Source: Candidatus Eremiobacter antarcticus
GTDB lineage: Bacteria > Vulcanimicrobiota > Vulcanimicrobiia > Eremiobacterales > Eremiobacteraceae
Assembly: GCA_003244105.1 (NCBI GenBank)
Contig: QHBK01000011.1
Span: 12,571 to 56,270, forward strand
Direction: 5' to 3'
DNA length: 43,700 bases
Shown: positions 8,728 through 18,200 of the stretch, in pieces
How the letters are laid out: each line of letters opens with the position of its first letter
How positions within the stretch are numbered: the stretch's first letter is position 1
The notes under the pieces: model-generated
What the model was told of the DNA's origin: nothing
The model's database searches: none
Seen by the model: only the letters and a program-made list of their open reading frames with translations
Translations under genes and position numbers: made by a program

Positions 8728-9007
8728 CGTGCCCATGGATATCAACCAGGTCTCGCTCCTCGCGCGCCTGCCGTTGACCGAAGAGGAGGCCCAGCGGTTC
8801 GCCGGCCAGTTCTCGCGCCTGTTCGAATTCATCGCCGACCTGCAGCGCTTGGACGTGAGCGCCGTGCATGCGACCGCGCAAGTCATCCCGCTGCACAACG
8901 CGTTCCGCGAGGATGAGATCCGGCCAAGTCTCGATCGCGAAGTCGCATTGGAGAACGCTCCCGACAGCGAAGGCGGCTATTTCAAGACGCCTCGCATCTT
9001 GGACTGA
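8720..9007 (+). CDS. gatC: Asp/Glu-tRNA amidotransferase subunit C
   Basis: 95-residue GatC, the small stabilising subunit of the GatCAB amidotransferase. The family pattern is clear: DINQVSLLARLPLTEEEAQRF near the N-terminus, QFSRLFEFIADLQRLDVS in the middle, and a C-terminal LHNAFREDEIRPS followed by GGYFKTPRILD. It overlaps the methyltransferase gene by 8 bases and lies directly before gatA, giving the complete order gatC-gatA-gatB in one transcription unit. Confidence 0.96.
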   Translation: MADVPMDINQVSLLARLPLTEEEAQRFAGQFSRLFEFIADLQRLDVSAVHATAQVIPLHNAFREDEIRPSLDREVALENAPDSEGGYFKTPRILD

Positions 9008-9013
9008 CAACCG

Positions 9014-10516
9014 ATGTCGTCCATACATGCGACATCCTTGCCGACCGGCCACGCACTGCGCGAGGCCATCCGGCGCAGGGAGCGCAGCGCCGAAGAGATC
9101 ACGCGCGCAGCCTTGCACGATGCGGAGTCTTTGCAGGGGCCGCTGCACGCATATATCCGCCTCTTGCCTGAGCGCGCGCTCGAACGAGCGCGCCGCATCG
9201 ACGGGCTGGTGCGCGCAGGCGAACCTCTCGGCACGCTTGCCGGCGTGCCGGTGGCGGTCAAAGATCTATTCTGCCTCCAGGGCGAGTTCACGACCTGCGG
9301 CTCGAGGATCCTCGAGAACTTCCGCTCACCCTATTCGGCCACCGTCGTGGAAAAGCTCGAAGCAGCCGGCGCGATCATCATCGGAAAGACGAACATGGAT
9401 GAGTTCGCGATGGGCTCGTCGTGCGAGAACTCCGCGTTCTTCCCGACCCGCAACCCCTGGGATACGACCCGCGTGCCCGGCGGCTCGTCGGGCGGAAGCG
9501 CCAGCACCGTGGGAGCGCGCACGGTACCTATCGCGCTCGGCACGGACACCGGCGGCTCCATCCGCGAGCCTGCATCGTTTTGCAATATCGTCGGGGTCAA
9601 GCCTACATATGGCCGGGTCTCCCGCTACGGCATGATCGCGTTCGCCTCATCGCTCGACCAGGCGGGTCCGATGACCGCCGACGTCAGAGATGCGGCGGAC
9701 GTGCTCGAAGTCATCGCAGGTTACGACCCGATGGATTCGACCAGCGTCGACGTCGCCGTGCCGCCCTATGCGTCGGAGCTGCCTGACGATCTGCACGGCG
9801 TGCGCATCGGCATTGTGGCCGAGTTCGAAGCGAGCATCGCCCAAGGTGACGCGGCGCTTGCCGCCCTTTATAAGCAGGCCTACAAAGACCTCGAGCGACT
9901 GGGTGCGCAACTCGTGGAAGTTCATCTCCCGCACGCTCAGTATGGGTTGGCCACCTATTACCTCATCGCGCCGGCCGAGTGCTCGTCCAACCTGGCGCGC
10001 TACGACGGGGCGCGCTACGGGCGACGCGTGGACGGCGACGGCGACGTGTACGCGATGTTCGATCGCACGCGGGCGGCTGGCTTCGGCGACGAGGTAAAGC
10101 GGCGCATCATTCTGGGCACGTACGCCCTGTCGACGGGCTACTACGATGCGTACTACGTACGTGCTCAGAAAGTGCGGACGCTCATCAAGTCGGACTTCGA
10201 CTCGGCCTTTGCCGAGTGCGACGTCATCGCATGCCCGGCTGTCTCGTGCCCGCCGTTCGAGCTCGGCGCGAAGAGCCAGGATCCGCTCGCGATGTACTTG
10301 ATGGACTACTTCACGATTCCCATGAGCTTGGCAGGCATCCCAGCCCTGTCGATCCCTGCCGGTTATGTCAGCGACTTGCCCGTGGGCTTACAGATCGTAG
10401 CGCCTGCTTTCCACGAAGGCCGCATGCTCGCCGTCGCTCACGCTTACGAGCAGGCGACGCAACACGCGGCCGCACGAATACCAGCGGTGCGCAGCGAGGG
10501 CGCGCGCGCGTCGTGA
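9014..10516 (+). CDS. gatA: Asp/Glu-tRNA amidotransferase subunit A
   Basis: 500-residue GatA, the glutaminase subunit that releases ammonia for amidation of Glu-tRNA(Gln) or Asp-tRNA(Asn). The amidase-signature triad is intact: Lys83 in VAVKDLF, cis-Ser158 in VPGGSSGGSAS, and nucleophile Ser182 in GTDTGGSIREPA, with spacings of 75 and 24 residues as in characterised GatA. The start codon lies 6 bases after gatC. The stop TGA shares its last base with the gatB ATG. The presence of GatCAB suggests that this organism makes Gln-tRNA and/or Asn-tRNA indirectly. Confidence 0.97.
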   Translation: MSSIHATSLPTGHALREAIRRRERSAEEITRAALHDAESLQGPLHAYIRLLPERALERARRIDGLVRAGEPLGTLAGVPVAVKDLFCLQGEFTTCGSRILENFRSPYSATVVEKLEAAGAIIIGKTNMDEFAMGSSCENSAFFPTRNPWDTTRVPGGSSGGSASTVGARTVPIALGTDTGGSIREPASFCNIVGVKPTYGRVSRYGMIAFASSLDQAGPMTADVRDAADVLEVIAGYDPMDSTSVDVAVPPYASELPDDLHGVRIGIVAEFEASIAQGDAALAALYKQAYKDLERLGAQLVEVHLPHAQYGLATYYLIAPAECSSNLARYDGARYGRRVDGDGDVYAMFDRTRAAGFGDEVKRRIILGTYALSTGYYDAYYVRAQKVRTLIKSDFDSAFAECDVIACPAVSCPPFELGAKSQDPLAMYLMDYFTIPMSLAGIPALSIPAGYVSDLPVGLQIVAPAFHEGRMLAVAHAYEQATQHAAARIPAVRSEGARAS

Positions 10517-11970
10517 TGCAGCAAGCGATCGAGCGAAACGTCTCCTACCAACCGGTCATCGGGCTCGAGGTTCACGTCGAGCTCGCGACCCAGAGTAAGA
10601 TGTTCTGCGGCTGCCGCAATGTTTTTGGAGCGCCTCCGAACACGCTCGTCTGCCCAGTGTGCCTCGGCATGCCCGGTACGCTGCCTGTCATCAACAGACG
10701 AGCCGTCGAATTCCTATGCAAGACCGGTATGGCGCTGGGCTGCGACGTCGCGCCCTTCTCCAAGTTCGACCGCAAGAACTATTTCTATCCCGACATGCCC
10801 AAGAACTACCAGATCTCCCAGTATGACATGCCGCTGACGACCGGGGGCTCCGTGCGATTGGCCTCAGGCAAGCGCATCGCGCTCAATCGCATCCATTTGG
10901 AAGAGGACACGGGCAAGAACATCCATGCGGGCACGAGCATGGCCGCTTCGGAGTATACGCTTATCGATTACAACCGGGCCGGCGTGCCCCTCATGGAGAT
11001 CGTGAGCGAGCCGCACATCGCAACGCCGGAAGAGGCCGAGCAGTACCTCTCCGCGCTCAAATCGGTGTTGTCGTACATCGGCGTGTCAGACGTGAAGATG
11101 CACGAAGGCTCGCTGCGCTGCGATGCCAACATCTCGGTGCGACCGGCCGGAACGTCCACACTGGGCGTCAAGGCGGAAGTCAAGAACATGAATTCATTCC
11201 GCTCCGTCGTGCGGGCCTTGCGCTTCGAGATCGAACGGCAGACTGAAGCGCTGACAAGCGGAGAACGCATTATCCAAGAGACGCGCAACTGGGACGACGC
11301 GCGCGGCGTGACGTATTCAACCCGCTCGAAAGAGCAGGCGCACGACTACCGCTACTTTCCCGATCCTGATCTCGTGCCGCTGACGCTGGATGATGCGACC
11401 TTGGCGCAGTGGCGCGAGGAACTGCCCGAGCTGCCTTTGGACAAGCGCGACCGCTTCATCGCTGAATACGGCGTCTCTGAGTACGAAGCAGGCATCCTGA
11501 CCGAAGACCGCTCGGCTGCGGAGTTCTTCGAGGCCGTCGCTCGCGCGTGCGGTGATGGGAAACAGGCGGCCAACTGGATGCTCGGCGACGTACGGCGTTC
11601 CCTGGAAAAGCACTCCCTCACGCTCGCGACGTCGCCCGTCAGGCCCGCGCAGCTTGCCGAGCTCATCCGCATCGTCGCAGCGGGGCAGATATCCGGCAAG
11701 GCTGCCAAGGAAGTGTGCGACGCGGTCGTGGCCGAGGGTACGGATCCGCAGGCCGTCGTAGCCCAGCGCGGGCTCTCCCAGATCTCCGACACGGAGGCGG
11801 TCGGCGCGATGGTCGACGATGCGCTCGCTGCCAACCCGGAATCGGTCGCGTCCTATAAGGGAGGCAAGGCGAAAGCTCTCGAGTTTCTGGTCGGCCAAGT
11901 CATGAAGTCGAGCCGCGGAAAGGCGAACATCGATATCGTTCGCGAGCTTTTGCGCGAGCGGCTCGGATGA
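10516..11970 (+). CDS. gatB: Asp/Glu-tRNA amidotransferase subunit B
   Basis: 484-residue GatB, the kinase/transamidase subunit that phosphorylates mischarged tRNA and adds ammonia. The N-terminus shows YQPVIGLEVHVELATQSKMF, then the zinc site CGC (31-33) with CPVC (45-48), and later NYFYPDMPKNYQISQYD, HLEEDTGK and DYNRAGVPLMEIV. The C-terminal YqeY-like tail carries the tRNA-binding GGKAKALEFLVGQVMK. The frame stays open far upstream inside gatA, so the ATG at 10516 (preceded by an in-frame GTG at 10513) is chosen by homology and by coupling to gatA. ATGA overlap with mutS2. Confidence 0.97.
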   Translation: MQQAIERNVSYQPVIGLEVHVELATQSKMFCGCRNVFGAPPNTLVCPVCLGMPGTLPVINRRAVEFLCKTGMALGCDVAPFSKFDRKNYFYPDMPKNYQISQYDMPLTTGGSVRLASGKRIALNRIHLEEDTGKNIHAGTSMAASEYTLIDYNRAGVPLMEIVSEPHIATPEEAEQYLSALKSVLSYIGVSDVKMHEGSLRCDANISVRPAGTSTLGVKAEVKNMNSFRSVVRALRFEIERQTEALTSGERIIQETRNWDDARGVTYSTRSKEQAHDYRYFPDPDLVPLTLDDATLAQWREELPELPLDKRDRFIAEYGVSEYEAGILTEDRSAAEFFEAVARACGDGKQAANWMLGDVRRSLEKHSLTLATSPVRPAQLAELIRIVAAGQISGKAAKEVCDAVVAEGTDPQAVVAQRGLSQISDTEAVGAMVDDALAANPESVASYKGGKAKALEFLVGQVMKSSRGKANIDIVRELLRERLG

Positions 11971-14351
11971 CAGCTGTTCCGGGCGCCGTGGAAGAGAGCA
12001 CGCTTCGCGCGCTGGATTATCCGGCGGTCATCGCGACCGTCGCGGGCTACTGCACCTGCGCTCCCGGCAAAGCTGCGATCGCGTCGCTCGAGCCGGCGCT
12101 GACCGACCCAACGTGGGCAGAGCGCGAGCAGCTGCTGGTGGATGACGCAGCCGCGTTCGTGCAGGCCGGAACCGACGTCGCATTTCAAGGCGTGGTTGAC
12201 ACGCGCGCGCTCGCCGAGCGCGCTGAAAAGGGCAGCACGCTTTCAGGGTCCGACCTGCGGCATATCGCGCTAGCTGAAGGCGCTTTGCGCACGGCGGCCG
12301 CTTCCCTGACCGCCGAGCGCAGCACGGCCAGGCCGCTGCATGCGATCGCCGCAAGCCGGACAGCCCTGGACCAGATCTGCGCCAACATCGAACGATGCAT
12401 CGCCGAGGACGGCAGCGTCGCGGACGCCGCTTCATCGCAGCTTTCTTCTATTCGCCGGCAGCAGCAGGCGCTTCACGAACAAGTGCGCGAGCGGTGCCGT
12501 GCCATCACGCACAACCCGGAACTCGCGAGCATGCTGTCCGAGCCGATCGTGACGGTGCGGTCAGGGCGTTACGTCGTGCCGGTTCGCAGCGAGATGGCGT
12601 CGCAATTTCCTGGAGTCGTGCACGACCAATCAGCGTCGGGAGCCACAGTCTATATCGAGCCGATGGCCTCTGTCGAAGCCAACAACAAGCTTCGCACGCT
12701 GGGAGCAGCAGAGGAGCGCGAGGTGCTCCGCATTTTGACGGAGCTCTCGCGGCAAGCGGGCGGTGATGCGCAGGCGCTGACCGCGAATGCTGCCCTGCTC
12801 GCGCAGCTCGACTCGATTTTCGCGCGCGCGCGCTGGGCGATCGCGCTGCGAGCGCACAGGCCGGACTTCAATGAAACGCCTTCTTTGCGCATTGTGCAGG
12901 GCCGCCATCCGCTGCTGCGCCGGGAAGCCGTGCCGCTCGACTTCGATCTCGGCGAGGACTTCGACGCGATCATCATTTCCGGCCCCAACATGGGCGGCAA
13001 GACGGTCGTCCTCAAGACCGTCGGACTGTTCTGCCTGCTGGCATATGCCGGCATCCCGCTTCCGGCGGCCGCTGGCACGAGCATTGGCCGCTTACATTCC
13101 ATCGCGTGCATCATCGGCGACGAGCAATCCATTGCCAACGACTTGTCGTCATTCTCAGCCCATTTGCGGGCGCTGAGTTCCGCGACCGCCGCGGCGGCTA
13201 ACGGATCGCTGATCTTGGTCGACGAGATCGGCAGCGGCACCGAGCCCGGCGCAGGCGCCGCTTTGGCGCAGGCCTGCATCGAGTCCATGATCCGCGCGGG
13301 TGCCAAGGTGGCTGTGACCACACACTTCACCCAGCTGAAGACGTTCGCAGCCGCTCACAATCGTGTGCGCAACGGGTCCATGCTGTTCGATGCAGCAACC
13401 AACGCGCCGACCTATCAGTTCGTTCAGGGGGTGCCCGGTCAGTCGTTCGCATTCTCGCTCGCCCGAGCGATCGATCTGGACTGGCGCGTGATCGCGCGCG
13501 CGGAGGTTCTGCTCGGGGTCGACGCTGCGAATTTAGAGCGCGTCTTCGCAGAACTCGCAGCTGAACGGTCCTCTTTGGAAGCCAAGCAGGCCGAGCTCGA
13601 TGCGCTCCAGACCCGCATGCAGCGTCTGCAAGACGGCGCCCGGCAAAAGCTGGCGGCGCTCGATGAAGAGCGGGCGGCATTTGAAAAGCGCGCCGCCGCG
13701 GCGTTGCAAAAAGCGGTCGAAGACTTGCGGCAAGAGCTCGCTCAGCGCGCGCAAGCCCGCGGTGAGACCGCGAAGAAGCAAGCCGCACGCGCTGATCCCG
13801 ACAGCGATCGCGCGCTGGCCCAGACGCTCAGCGAGATGAGGCGCAGTCTGGGATTGGAAGTCGACACGTCGGCTCACGGGCAGAAGCGAGACCGGCCTGC
13901 TTTTGCGTCTGGAGATTCCGTGTATGTCGGCAGCTTTGAGAAGAACGGCGTCGTAAGCCAAGTATACGACGACGACCTCTTGGTGATGATCGGCAACGTC
14001 AAGACCCTGGTGCCTGCATCCGCGGTCACACGGCAGGCTCTGTCGGCGGCCCAGAAGCTTGCGGACCAAAGCGGTTCAACCTCCGGTCTCGGCTCGCTCG
14101 AGCCGCGAGCAACGACGTCGGTCGACGTGCGCGGCATGCGCGTGGATGAGGCGTGGCCTCTGGTGGACAAGGCACTCGACGATGCTTCGCTGGCGGGCAC
14201 GGGCGAGCTGCGGGTGGTGCACGGAAAGGGCACCGGCCGTTTGGGTCAAGGGCTCCGCCAGTTCTTGGCCGACCATCCGTCGGTCGACTCGGTTTCTTTT
14301 GCGCCCGATCGGGAAGGCGGCAACGGCGTTTCGCTCATCAAGCTCCGCTGA
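11967..14351 (+). CDS. mutS2: MutS2 ATPase/Smr nuclease
   Basis: 794-residue MutS2, a MutS paralogue without the mismatch-recognition domain; members act in recombination control or in rescue of collided ribosomes. Order seen: helical lever/core domain with RSGRYVVPVRSEMASQFPG, Walker A GPNMGGKT (339-346), Walker B LILVDEIGSGTEPG (DE at 419-420), a long coiled coil (about 515-620), a KOW-like beta segment (GDSVYVGSFEKNGVV), and a C-terminal Smr domain with VDVRGMRVDEA and ELRVVHGKGTGRL. All parts are intact. It is coupled to gatB by ATGA. Confidence 0.96.
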   Translation: MTAVPGAVEESTLRALDYPAVIATVAGYCTCAPGKAAIASLEPALTDPTWAEREQLLVDDAAAFVQAGTDVAFQGVVDTRALAERAEKGSTLSGSDLRHIALAEGALRTAAASLTAERSTARPLHAIAASRTALDQICANIERCIAEDGSVADAASSQLSSIRRQQQALHEQVRERCRAITHNPELASMLSEPIVTVRSGRYVVPVRSEMASQFPGVVHDQSASGATVYIEPMASVEANNKLRTLGAAEEREVLRILTELSRQAGGDAQALTANAALLAQLDSIFARARWAIALRAHRPDFNETPSLRIVQGRHPLLRREAVPLDFDLGEDFDAIIISGPNMGGKTVVLKTVGLFCLLAYAGIPLPAAAGTSIGRLHSIACIIGDEQSIANDLSSFSAHLRALSSATAAAANGSLILVDEIGSGTEPGAGAALAQACIESMIRAGAKVAVTTHFTQLKTFAAAHNRVRNGSMLFDAATNAPTYQFVQGVPGQSFAFSLARAIDLDWRVIARAEVLLGVDAANLERVFAELAAERSSLEAKQAELDALQTRMQRLQDGARQKLAALDEERAAFEKRAAAALQKAVEDLRQELAQRAQARGETAKKQAARADPDSDRALAQTLSEMRRSLGLEVDTSAHGQKRDRPAFASGDSVYVGSFEKNGVVSQVYDDDLLVMIGNVKTLVPASAVTRQALSAAQKLADQSGSTSGLGSLEPRATTSVDVRGMRVDEAWPLVDKALDDASLAGTGELRVVHGKGTGRLGQGLRQFLADHPSVDSVSFAPDREGGNGVSLIKLR

Positions 14352-14360
14352 TCGCATCAG

Positions 14361-15569
14361 ATGAACATCGCTAAAGCGCTGGAAGCGCTTGTCGACCGCT
14401 GCGTCGACGTCATCGCGCGCGATGAGCTCGCCACGAGGCTCGCTGAGGGCCGGCCGCTCCGAGTCAAACTCGGCATCGACCCTTCCGGACCGCTGCTGCA
14501 TCTTGGCCACGCCGTCGTGCTTCGCAAGCTGCGCCAGTTCCAAGACCTCGGGCATCAGGCGATTCTCATCGTGGGCGATTTCACCGCGCGCATCGGTGAC
14601 CCGACGGGGCTGAGCACCTCGCGCAAGCCGCGCACGCAAGCCGAGATCAGCGCCGACATGCAGACCTACGCAGCTCAAGCGGCGCTCATCTTAGACGTGG
14701 AAAAGGCGGTGGTACGCTACAACAGCGAGTGGTTGGCCCCCATCTCGTTCGCCGACGTGATCAGACTGAGCGCCAGGGTCACGGTCGCTCGCATGCTCGA
14801 ACGTGACGATTTCAGCAAGCGCTTCAAAAGCGGTGTTCCCATCGGTCTGCATGAGTTCTTGTATCCGCTCAGTCAGGCGTACGACTCCGTCGCGACCCAA
14901 GCCGACGTCGAGCTCGGCGGCACGGAGCAGCTCTTCAATTTGCTGATGGGCCGGCGACTGCAAGAAGAAGAAGGCCAGCGGCCGCAGATCTGCATGACCC
15001 TGCCGATCTTGGAAGGCACGGACGGCGTGCAGCGCATGGGCAAAAGCCTCGACAATTACATCGCATTGCAGGACGAGCCGTCGGTCATGTTCGGAAAAGT
15101 CATGTCCATTCCGGATCAGCTCATCGCGCGTTACTGGCAGCTGGCCACGACGCGGCCCAAGCCTGAGTATGAGGCGATCGAACGCGACATGCAAGCAAAC
15201 GAGCTGTCAGCACGCGACTCCAAAGTTCAGCTCGCGGCGGAAATCGTGCGACTGTATCACGGCCCAGCGCTTGCCCGCAGCGCGCACGATCATTTCGAGA
15301 AGACGGTCGTGCGCAAAGAGCTGCCCGACGATATGCCGTGCCTCCCGCTGCCCCCTGACGAGGCATCACTGATGCTCGGGCCGCTTTTGGTGAAGCTCGG
15401 TTGGGCGGCCTCGAACCGCGAGGCCGCGCGCCTCGTGCGTCAAGGCGCCATCAAAGTGGACGGCAAGCGGATCGACGACGAGAAGCACCGCGAATCGTCA
15501 TGGCGCGATAAGGTGCTGCAAAAAGGCAATCACCAGTTCGCGCGTTTGGGGGCGGAACAGAAGCGCTAG
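14361..15569 (+). CDS. tyrS: Tyrosyl-tRNA synthetase
   Basis: 402-residue class I synthetase that charges tRNA(Tyr). The HIGH motif appears as HLGH (47-50) after LGIDPSGP, and the KMSKS loop as RMGKS (225-229) within DGVQRMGKSLDN. Between them lie GDFTARIGDPTG and the tyrosine/tRNA pocket segment YPLSQAYDSVATQADVELGG. A C-terminal S4 RNA-binding domain spans about 338-400 (SNREAARLVRQGAIKVDGKR). This is the TyrZ-like form. Its 3' end overlaps that of hslO by four bases, tail to tail. No T-box leader is visible; mutS2 ends only 9 bases upstream. Confidence 0.96.
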   Translation: MNIAKALEALVDRCVDVIARDELATRLAEGRPLRVKLGIDPSGPLLHLGHAVVLRKLRQFQDLGHQAILIVGDFTARIGDPTGLSTSRKPRTQAEISADMQTYAAQAALILDVEKAVVRYNSEWLAPISFADVIRLSARVTVARMLERDDFSKRFKSGVPIGLHEFLYPLSQAYDSVATQADVELGGTEQLFNLLMGRRLQEEEGQRPQICMTLPILEGTDGVQRMGKSLDNYIALQDEPSVMFGKVMSIPDQLIARYWQLATTRPKPEYEAIERDMQANELSARDSKVQLAAEIVRLYHGPALARSAHDHFEKTVVRKELPDDMPCLPLPPDEASLMLGPLLVKLGWAASNREAARLVRQGAIKVDGKRIDDEKHRESSWRDKVLQKGNHQFARLGAEQKR

Positions 15570-16480
15570 TCGTGCGACGCGCTTTGGTCTGAAGCCGGTA
15601 GATCGGCGCTCGCGGACTCGACGATCTCTCCAATCTCTTGCGGCGAGAAGTAATAACGGCGCCCACAGAAGTCGCAGACGGCTTCCGTGTCGTCGTCCAA
15701 CCGCATCATGGATTCAAGCTCCGTCAAGCCAAGGCCGATCAGCGCTCGCACGACGCGGTCGCGGCTGCACGAACAAGCGAAGGCGACGGGTTGCACGTGC
15801 GTCACGCGGGCTCCGAGCGTGTCGCCCAGGGATGCGACGATGTCTTCCGGGGAGAGCCCTCGACGTATCAACGTGCTGACCTGCGGCAAGGAGCGCGCGT
15901 TTCTCTCGAGCACCTCGATGGTGTTTTCGTCTGCGCCCGGCAAGCAGTGCGCCAAGAAGCCGCCGGCGGCCAACACGCCTTGCGGATTTGCCAGCACGCC
16001 GACGCCCACGACCGTCGGAATTTGTTCCGAGTGCGCGAAGTAGTGGGCGAGGTCGTCCCCGATCTCGCCGGTCGCGAGCGGAACCGCGCTCGTGTAGGGC
16101 AGCCCGGTGTCGAACGTCCGCGTCACGTGCAAAAAGCCACGGCCGACGATGCCGCCCACGTCGAACTTGCCGCGATCGTTGAGCGGCAGCTCGGAGCGAG
16201 GCCTGACAGGATAGCCGCGCACGCGGCCACCCGCGGTCACGTCGGCGACAAGCGCTCGAACTGGGCCGTCGCCGTTGATCTGCAACGTGATGCGCTCTCT
16301 GCCTTTGAGGTATGGGCCCATCAGGGCGGCGCCGGTCAGCAGACGGCCCAAGGCGGCCGTCACCGTGGGCGAACACCCGTGGCGCGACTGAGCCTGAGCC
16401 ACCGTCGCAGTCGTGCGAGCGGCGACGATGCGAACGCTGTCGCCCGCCGCCAACGCCGACGCGCTGTAGTCGGAATGCAT
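15566..16480 (-). CDS. hslO: Redox-regulated chaperonin Hsp33
   Basis: 304-residue Hsp33, a cytosolic holdase switched on by oxidation and zinc release. The C-terminal zinc switch is intact as CSC (Cys236, Cys238) and CDFC (Cys269, Cys272), a CXC-X30-CXXC spacing within the family range. The N-terminal substrate-binding domain shows LTGAALMGPYLKG, ALVADVTAGGRVRGYP and GGFLAHCLPGADE. It is transcribed on its own from a promoter that must lie in the 91-base divergent gap shared with aroQ. Confidence 0.95.
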   Translation of the reverse strand: MHSDYSASALAAGDSVRIVAARTTATVAQAQSRHGCSPTVTAALGRLLTGAALMGPYLKGRERITLQINGDGPVRALVADVTAGGRVRGYPVRPRSELPLNDRGKFDVGGIVGRGFLHVTRTFDTGLPYTSAVPLATGEIGDDLAHYFAHSEQIPTVVGVGVLANPQGVLAAGGFLAHCLPGADENTIEVLERNARSLPQVSTLIRRGLSPEDIVASLGDTLGARVTHVQPVAFACSCSRDRVVRALIGLGLTELESMMRLDDDTEAVCDFCGRRYYFSPQEIGEIVESASADLPASDQSASHD

Positions 16481-16571
16481 CGGCGGGTGGCTTCATGCGA
16501 GCCAACGCGGCCATCCTGCTGCGCAGCGACGGTCCGAAGGAAGGAGCAGGCCGCACAAGAACAGCCCGGCG

Positions 16572-17027
16572 TTGAAGAGCGCGCGCGCGATCTCGGTGTT
16601 CCACGGTCCGAACCTCAACGCGCTGGGCAGCCGAGAGCCGGATATCTACGGCACCACCACGCTCGATCAGATCAACGCCGCGCTGCAAGCGTTGGCAGAC
16701 GACATGGGTTGCGAAGTGCGTTTTGCCCAACACTCGTCGGAAGGCGCGCTCGTCGACGCGATTCACGCCGCTGCGCAAGGCGGACGCGCGATCATCTTGA
16801 ACGCGGGCGCGTACACGCACTACTCCTATGCGTTGCGCGACGCGCTTGCCGCGGTGACGGTTCCCAAGATCGAAGTGCACCTGACCAATATCTACGCGCG
16901 CGAATCGTTCCGGCGCCGTTCGGTCATCGCCCCCGTGGTGCACGGGAGCATCAGCGGATTCGGTGTGAACTCCTACTTGCTCGCGCTGCGTGCCGCTGTC
17001 TCAATGCTTGATGCTATAAGGGATTGA
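16572..17027 (+). CDS. aroQ: 3-dehydroquinate dehydratase, type II
   Basis: 151-residue type II dehydroquinase, third step of the shikimate pathway, forming 3-dehydroshikimate. The N-terminal motif FHGPNLNALGSREPDIYG holds the catalytic Tyr26. ILNAGAYTHYSYALRDAL carries the substrate-binding Asn77, and EVHLTNIYARESFRRRS carries His103. The QSNxEG motif is altered to QHSSEG. The start is TTG at 16572. A good Shine-Dalgarno (AAGGAGC) lies about 25 bases further upstream, so an earlier non-ATG start is conceivable, although no in-frame ATG exists there. Confidence 0.93.
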   Translation: MKSARAISVFHGPNLNALGSREPDIYGTTTLDQINAALQALADDMGCEVRFAQHSSEGALVDAIHAAAQGGRAIILNAGAYTHYSYALRDALAAVTVPKIEVHLTNIYARESFRRRSVIAPVVHGSISGFGVNSYLLALRAAVSMLDAIRD

Positions 17028-17166
17028 GCCGATTTTTGGGAAGGAATCGCAAATTAAGACGCAAAGAGGCTGGGCGGAGCAACACGAAGTCGCGCGGACG
17101 CTCCTCGATTAAGCGCGCGGAATTCTTGCGTGATGTTTTTGTGAACTCGAAAGAGAGAGGTGACGG

Positions 17167-17457
17167 ATGACCAAGGCTGAGCTGATAGAGGAAGTCTCGA
17201 CCAAGACGGAGCTCAAGCGCCGCGACGTAAGCGACATCGTTGACAGCGTGCTTGAGTGTGTGAAGGGCGCGCTGCAGAAAGGGGACAAGGTTCAACTTAT
17301 TCCCTTCGGCAGTTTCGAAGTCCGCAAGCGCAAAGCGCGCGAGGGCCGCAACCCAAAGACCGGCGAGAAGCTGATGATCTCCGCGCGAACGGTGCCGGCC
17401 TTCCATCCCGGCAAAGACCTCCGCGACGCCGTTCAAAAACCCGTCAAGAAGAAGTAA
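17167..17457 (+). CDS. HU-family DNA-binding protein
   Basis: 96-residue HU/IHF homologue, a dimeric nucleoid protein that bends DNA. It begins MTKAELIEEVSTKTELKRRDV and has the DNA-arm core GSFEVRKRKAREGRNPKTGE followed by PAFHPGKDLRDAV, with a basic tail PVKKK. A Shine-Dalgarno (AGAGAGGTG) lies just before the ATG. The 139 bases between aroQ and this gene hold no other gene and are the likely promoter region; no sure -35/-10 pair was picked out. Confidence 0.95.
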   Translation: MTKAELIEEVSTKTELKRRDVSDIVDSVLECVKGALQKGDKVQLIPFGSFEVRKRKAREGRNPKTGEKLMISARTVPAFHPGKDLRDAVQKPVKKK

Positions 17458-17485
17458 TCTACAGCCGGCTTTGATCGATGGCGGG

Positions 17486-17521
17486 CCTCCTCGCGACCGG
17501 CTCGGCGCACAAGCGAGGAGG
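17486..17521 (+). promoter_or_regulatory. Hairpin pairing the GNAT gene's ribosome binding site
   Basis: A perfect 9-base stem CCTCCTCGC (17486-17494) with GCGAGGAGG (17513-17521) around an 18-base loop. The right arm contains the AGGAGG that serves the ATG at 17529. It follows the HU stop by 28 bases and could be a weak terminator (only GTCTCTT follows) or a translational lock on the next gene. Confidence 0.5.
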
Positions 17522-17528
17522 TCTCTTC

Positions 17529-18200
17529 ATGCTGCGCGCTGACATCGACGTGGGTCCCATCCGCGCAGAAGAGTTGAGGGATGCGGTGCGCATCTTTCTC
17601 GGTGCATTCAGCGAAAACGTCAAAGCGGTCTATGGCGATAGCCCGCGACCGGATGCAATGCTCGACGTGTGGACGTTTTTCTCCCAGGACGAGCCTGGGG
17701 GCTTTCTGGCCGCGCGTGAGGGGTGCACGCTCATCGGATATGCGCTGTTCACGGCGTCGCTCAAACGCCTTCAGCGGGATGCAGTCGTGCGCGGGCAGGT
17801 GTTGCGCTGGACCCTGCGCGCGCTCAGCGGGCGCTACGGCATTCAGTGGCTGCAGCTGGGCCGCGTGTTGTGGAACAAGATCCTTTTCGTCGGGAGCTCC
17901 GGCCGATTCCGGACGCAGGGCGACGCGCAGCTCTTGAATATCGCCGTCGAGCCGGCGGCGCGCGGACGAGGCGCGGCCAAGGCGCTGGTGGTCGCCGGGA
18001 TGGAGTATCTTGCGGGCCGTGGCGTGCCTGAAGTGCGCCTCGAGGTTCGTCCTGACAACGCCGCTGCGATTCGCGTCTATCGCGGCGTCGGCTTTGTCGA
18101 ACGAGGCCAGACCCGCGATGCTCACGGCGACTGGCTGGTGATGACGGCGGACCTTGCGGGCCGGTCAGGCGGAAAAGGCGGCGAGGACTTGCGCACATGA
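17529..18200 (+). CDS. GNAT-family N-acetyltransferase
   Basis: 223-residue acetyl-CoA-dependent acetyltransferase. The acetyl-CoA motif is NIAVEPAARGRGAAKALV, followed by EVRLEVRPDNAAAIRVYRGV and GFVERGQTRDAHGDWLVM, the RimI-like A/B motif order. The N-terminal 120 residues resemble no specific substrate class. The start is set at the ATG at 17529, seven bases after a perfect AGGAGG. An in-frame ATG at 17478 would add 17 residues but has no ribosome site and would be translated through the hairpin. It is coupled to the next gene by ATGA. The substrate is unknown. Confidence 0.88.
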   Translation: MLRADIDVGPIRAEELRDAVRIFLGAFSENVKAVYGDSPRPDAMLDVWTFFSQDEPGGFLAAREGCTLIGYALFTASLKRLQRDAVVRGQVLRWTLRALSGRYGIQWLQLGRVLWNKILFVGSSGRFRTQGDAQLLNIAVEPAARGRGAAKALVVAGMEYLAGRGVPEVRLEVRPDNAAAIRVYRGVGFVERGQTRDAHGDWLVMTADLAGRSGGKGGEDLRT

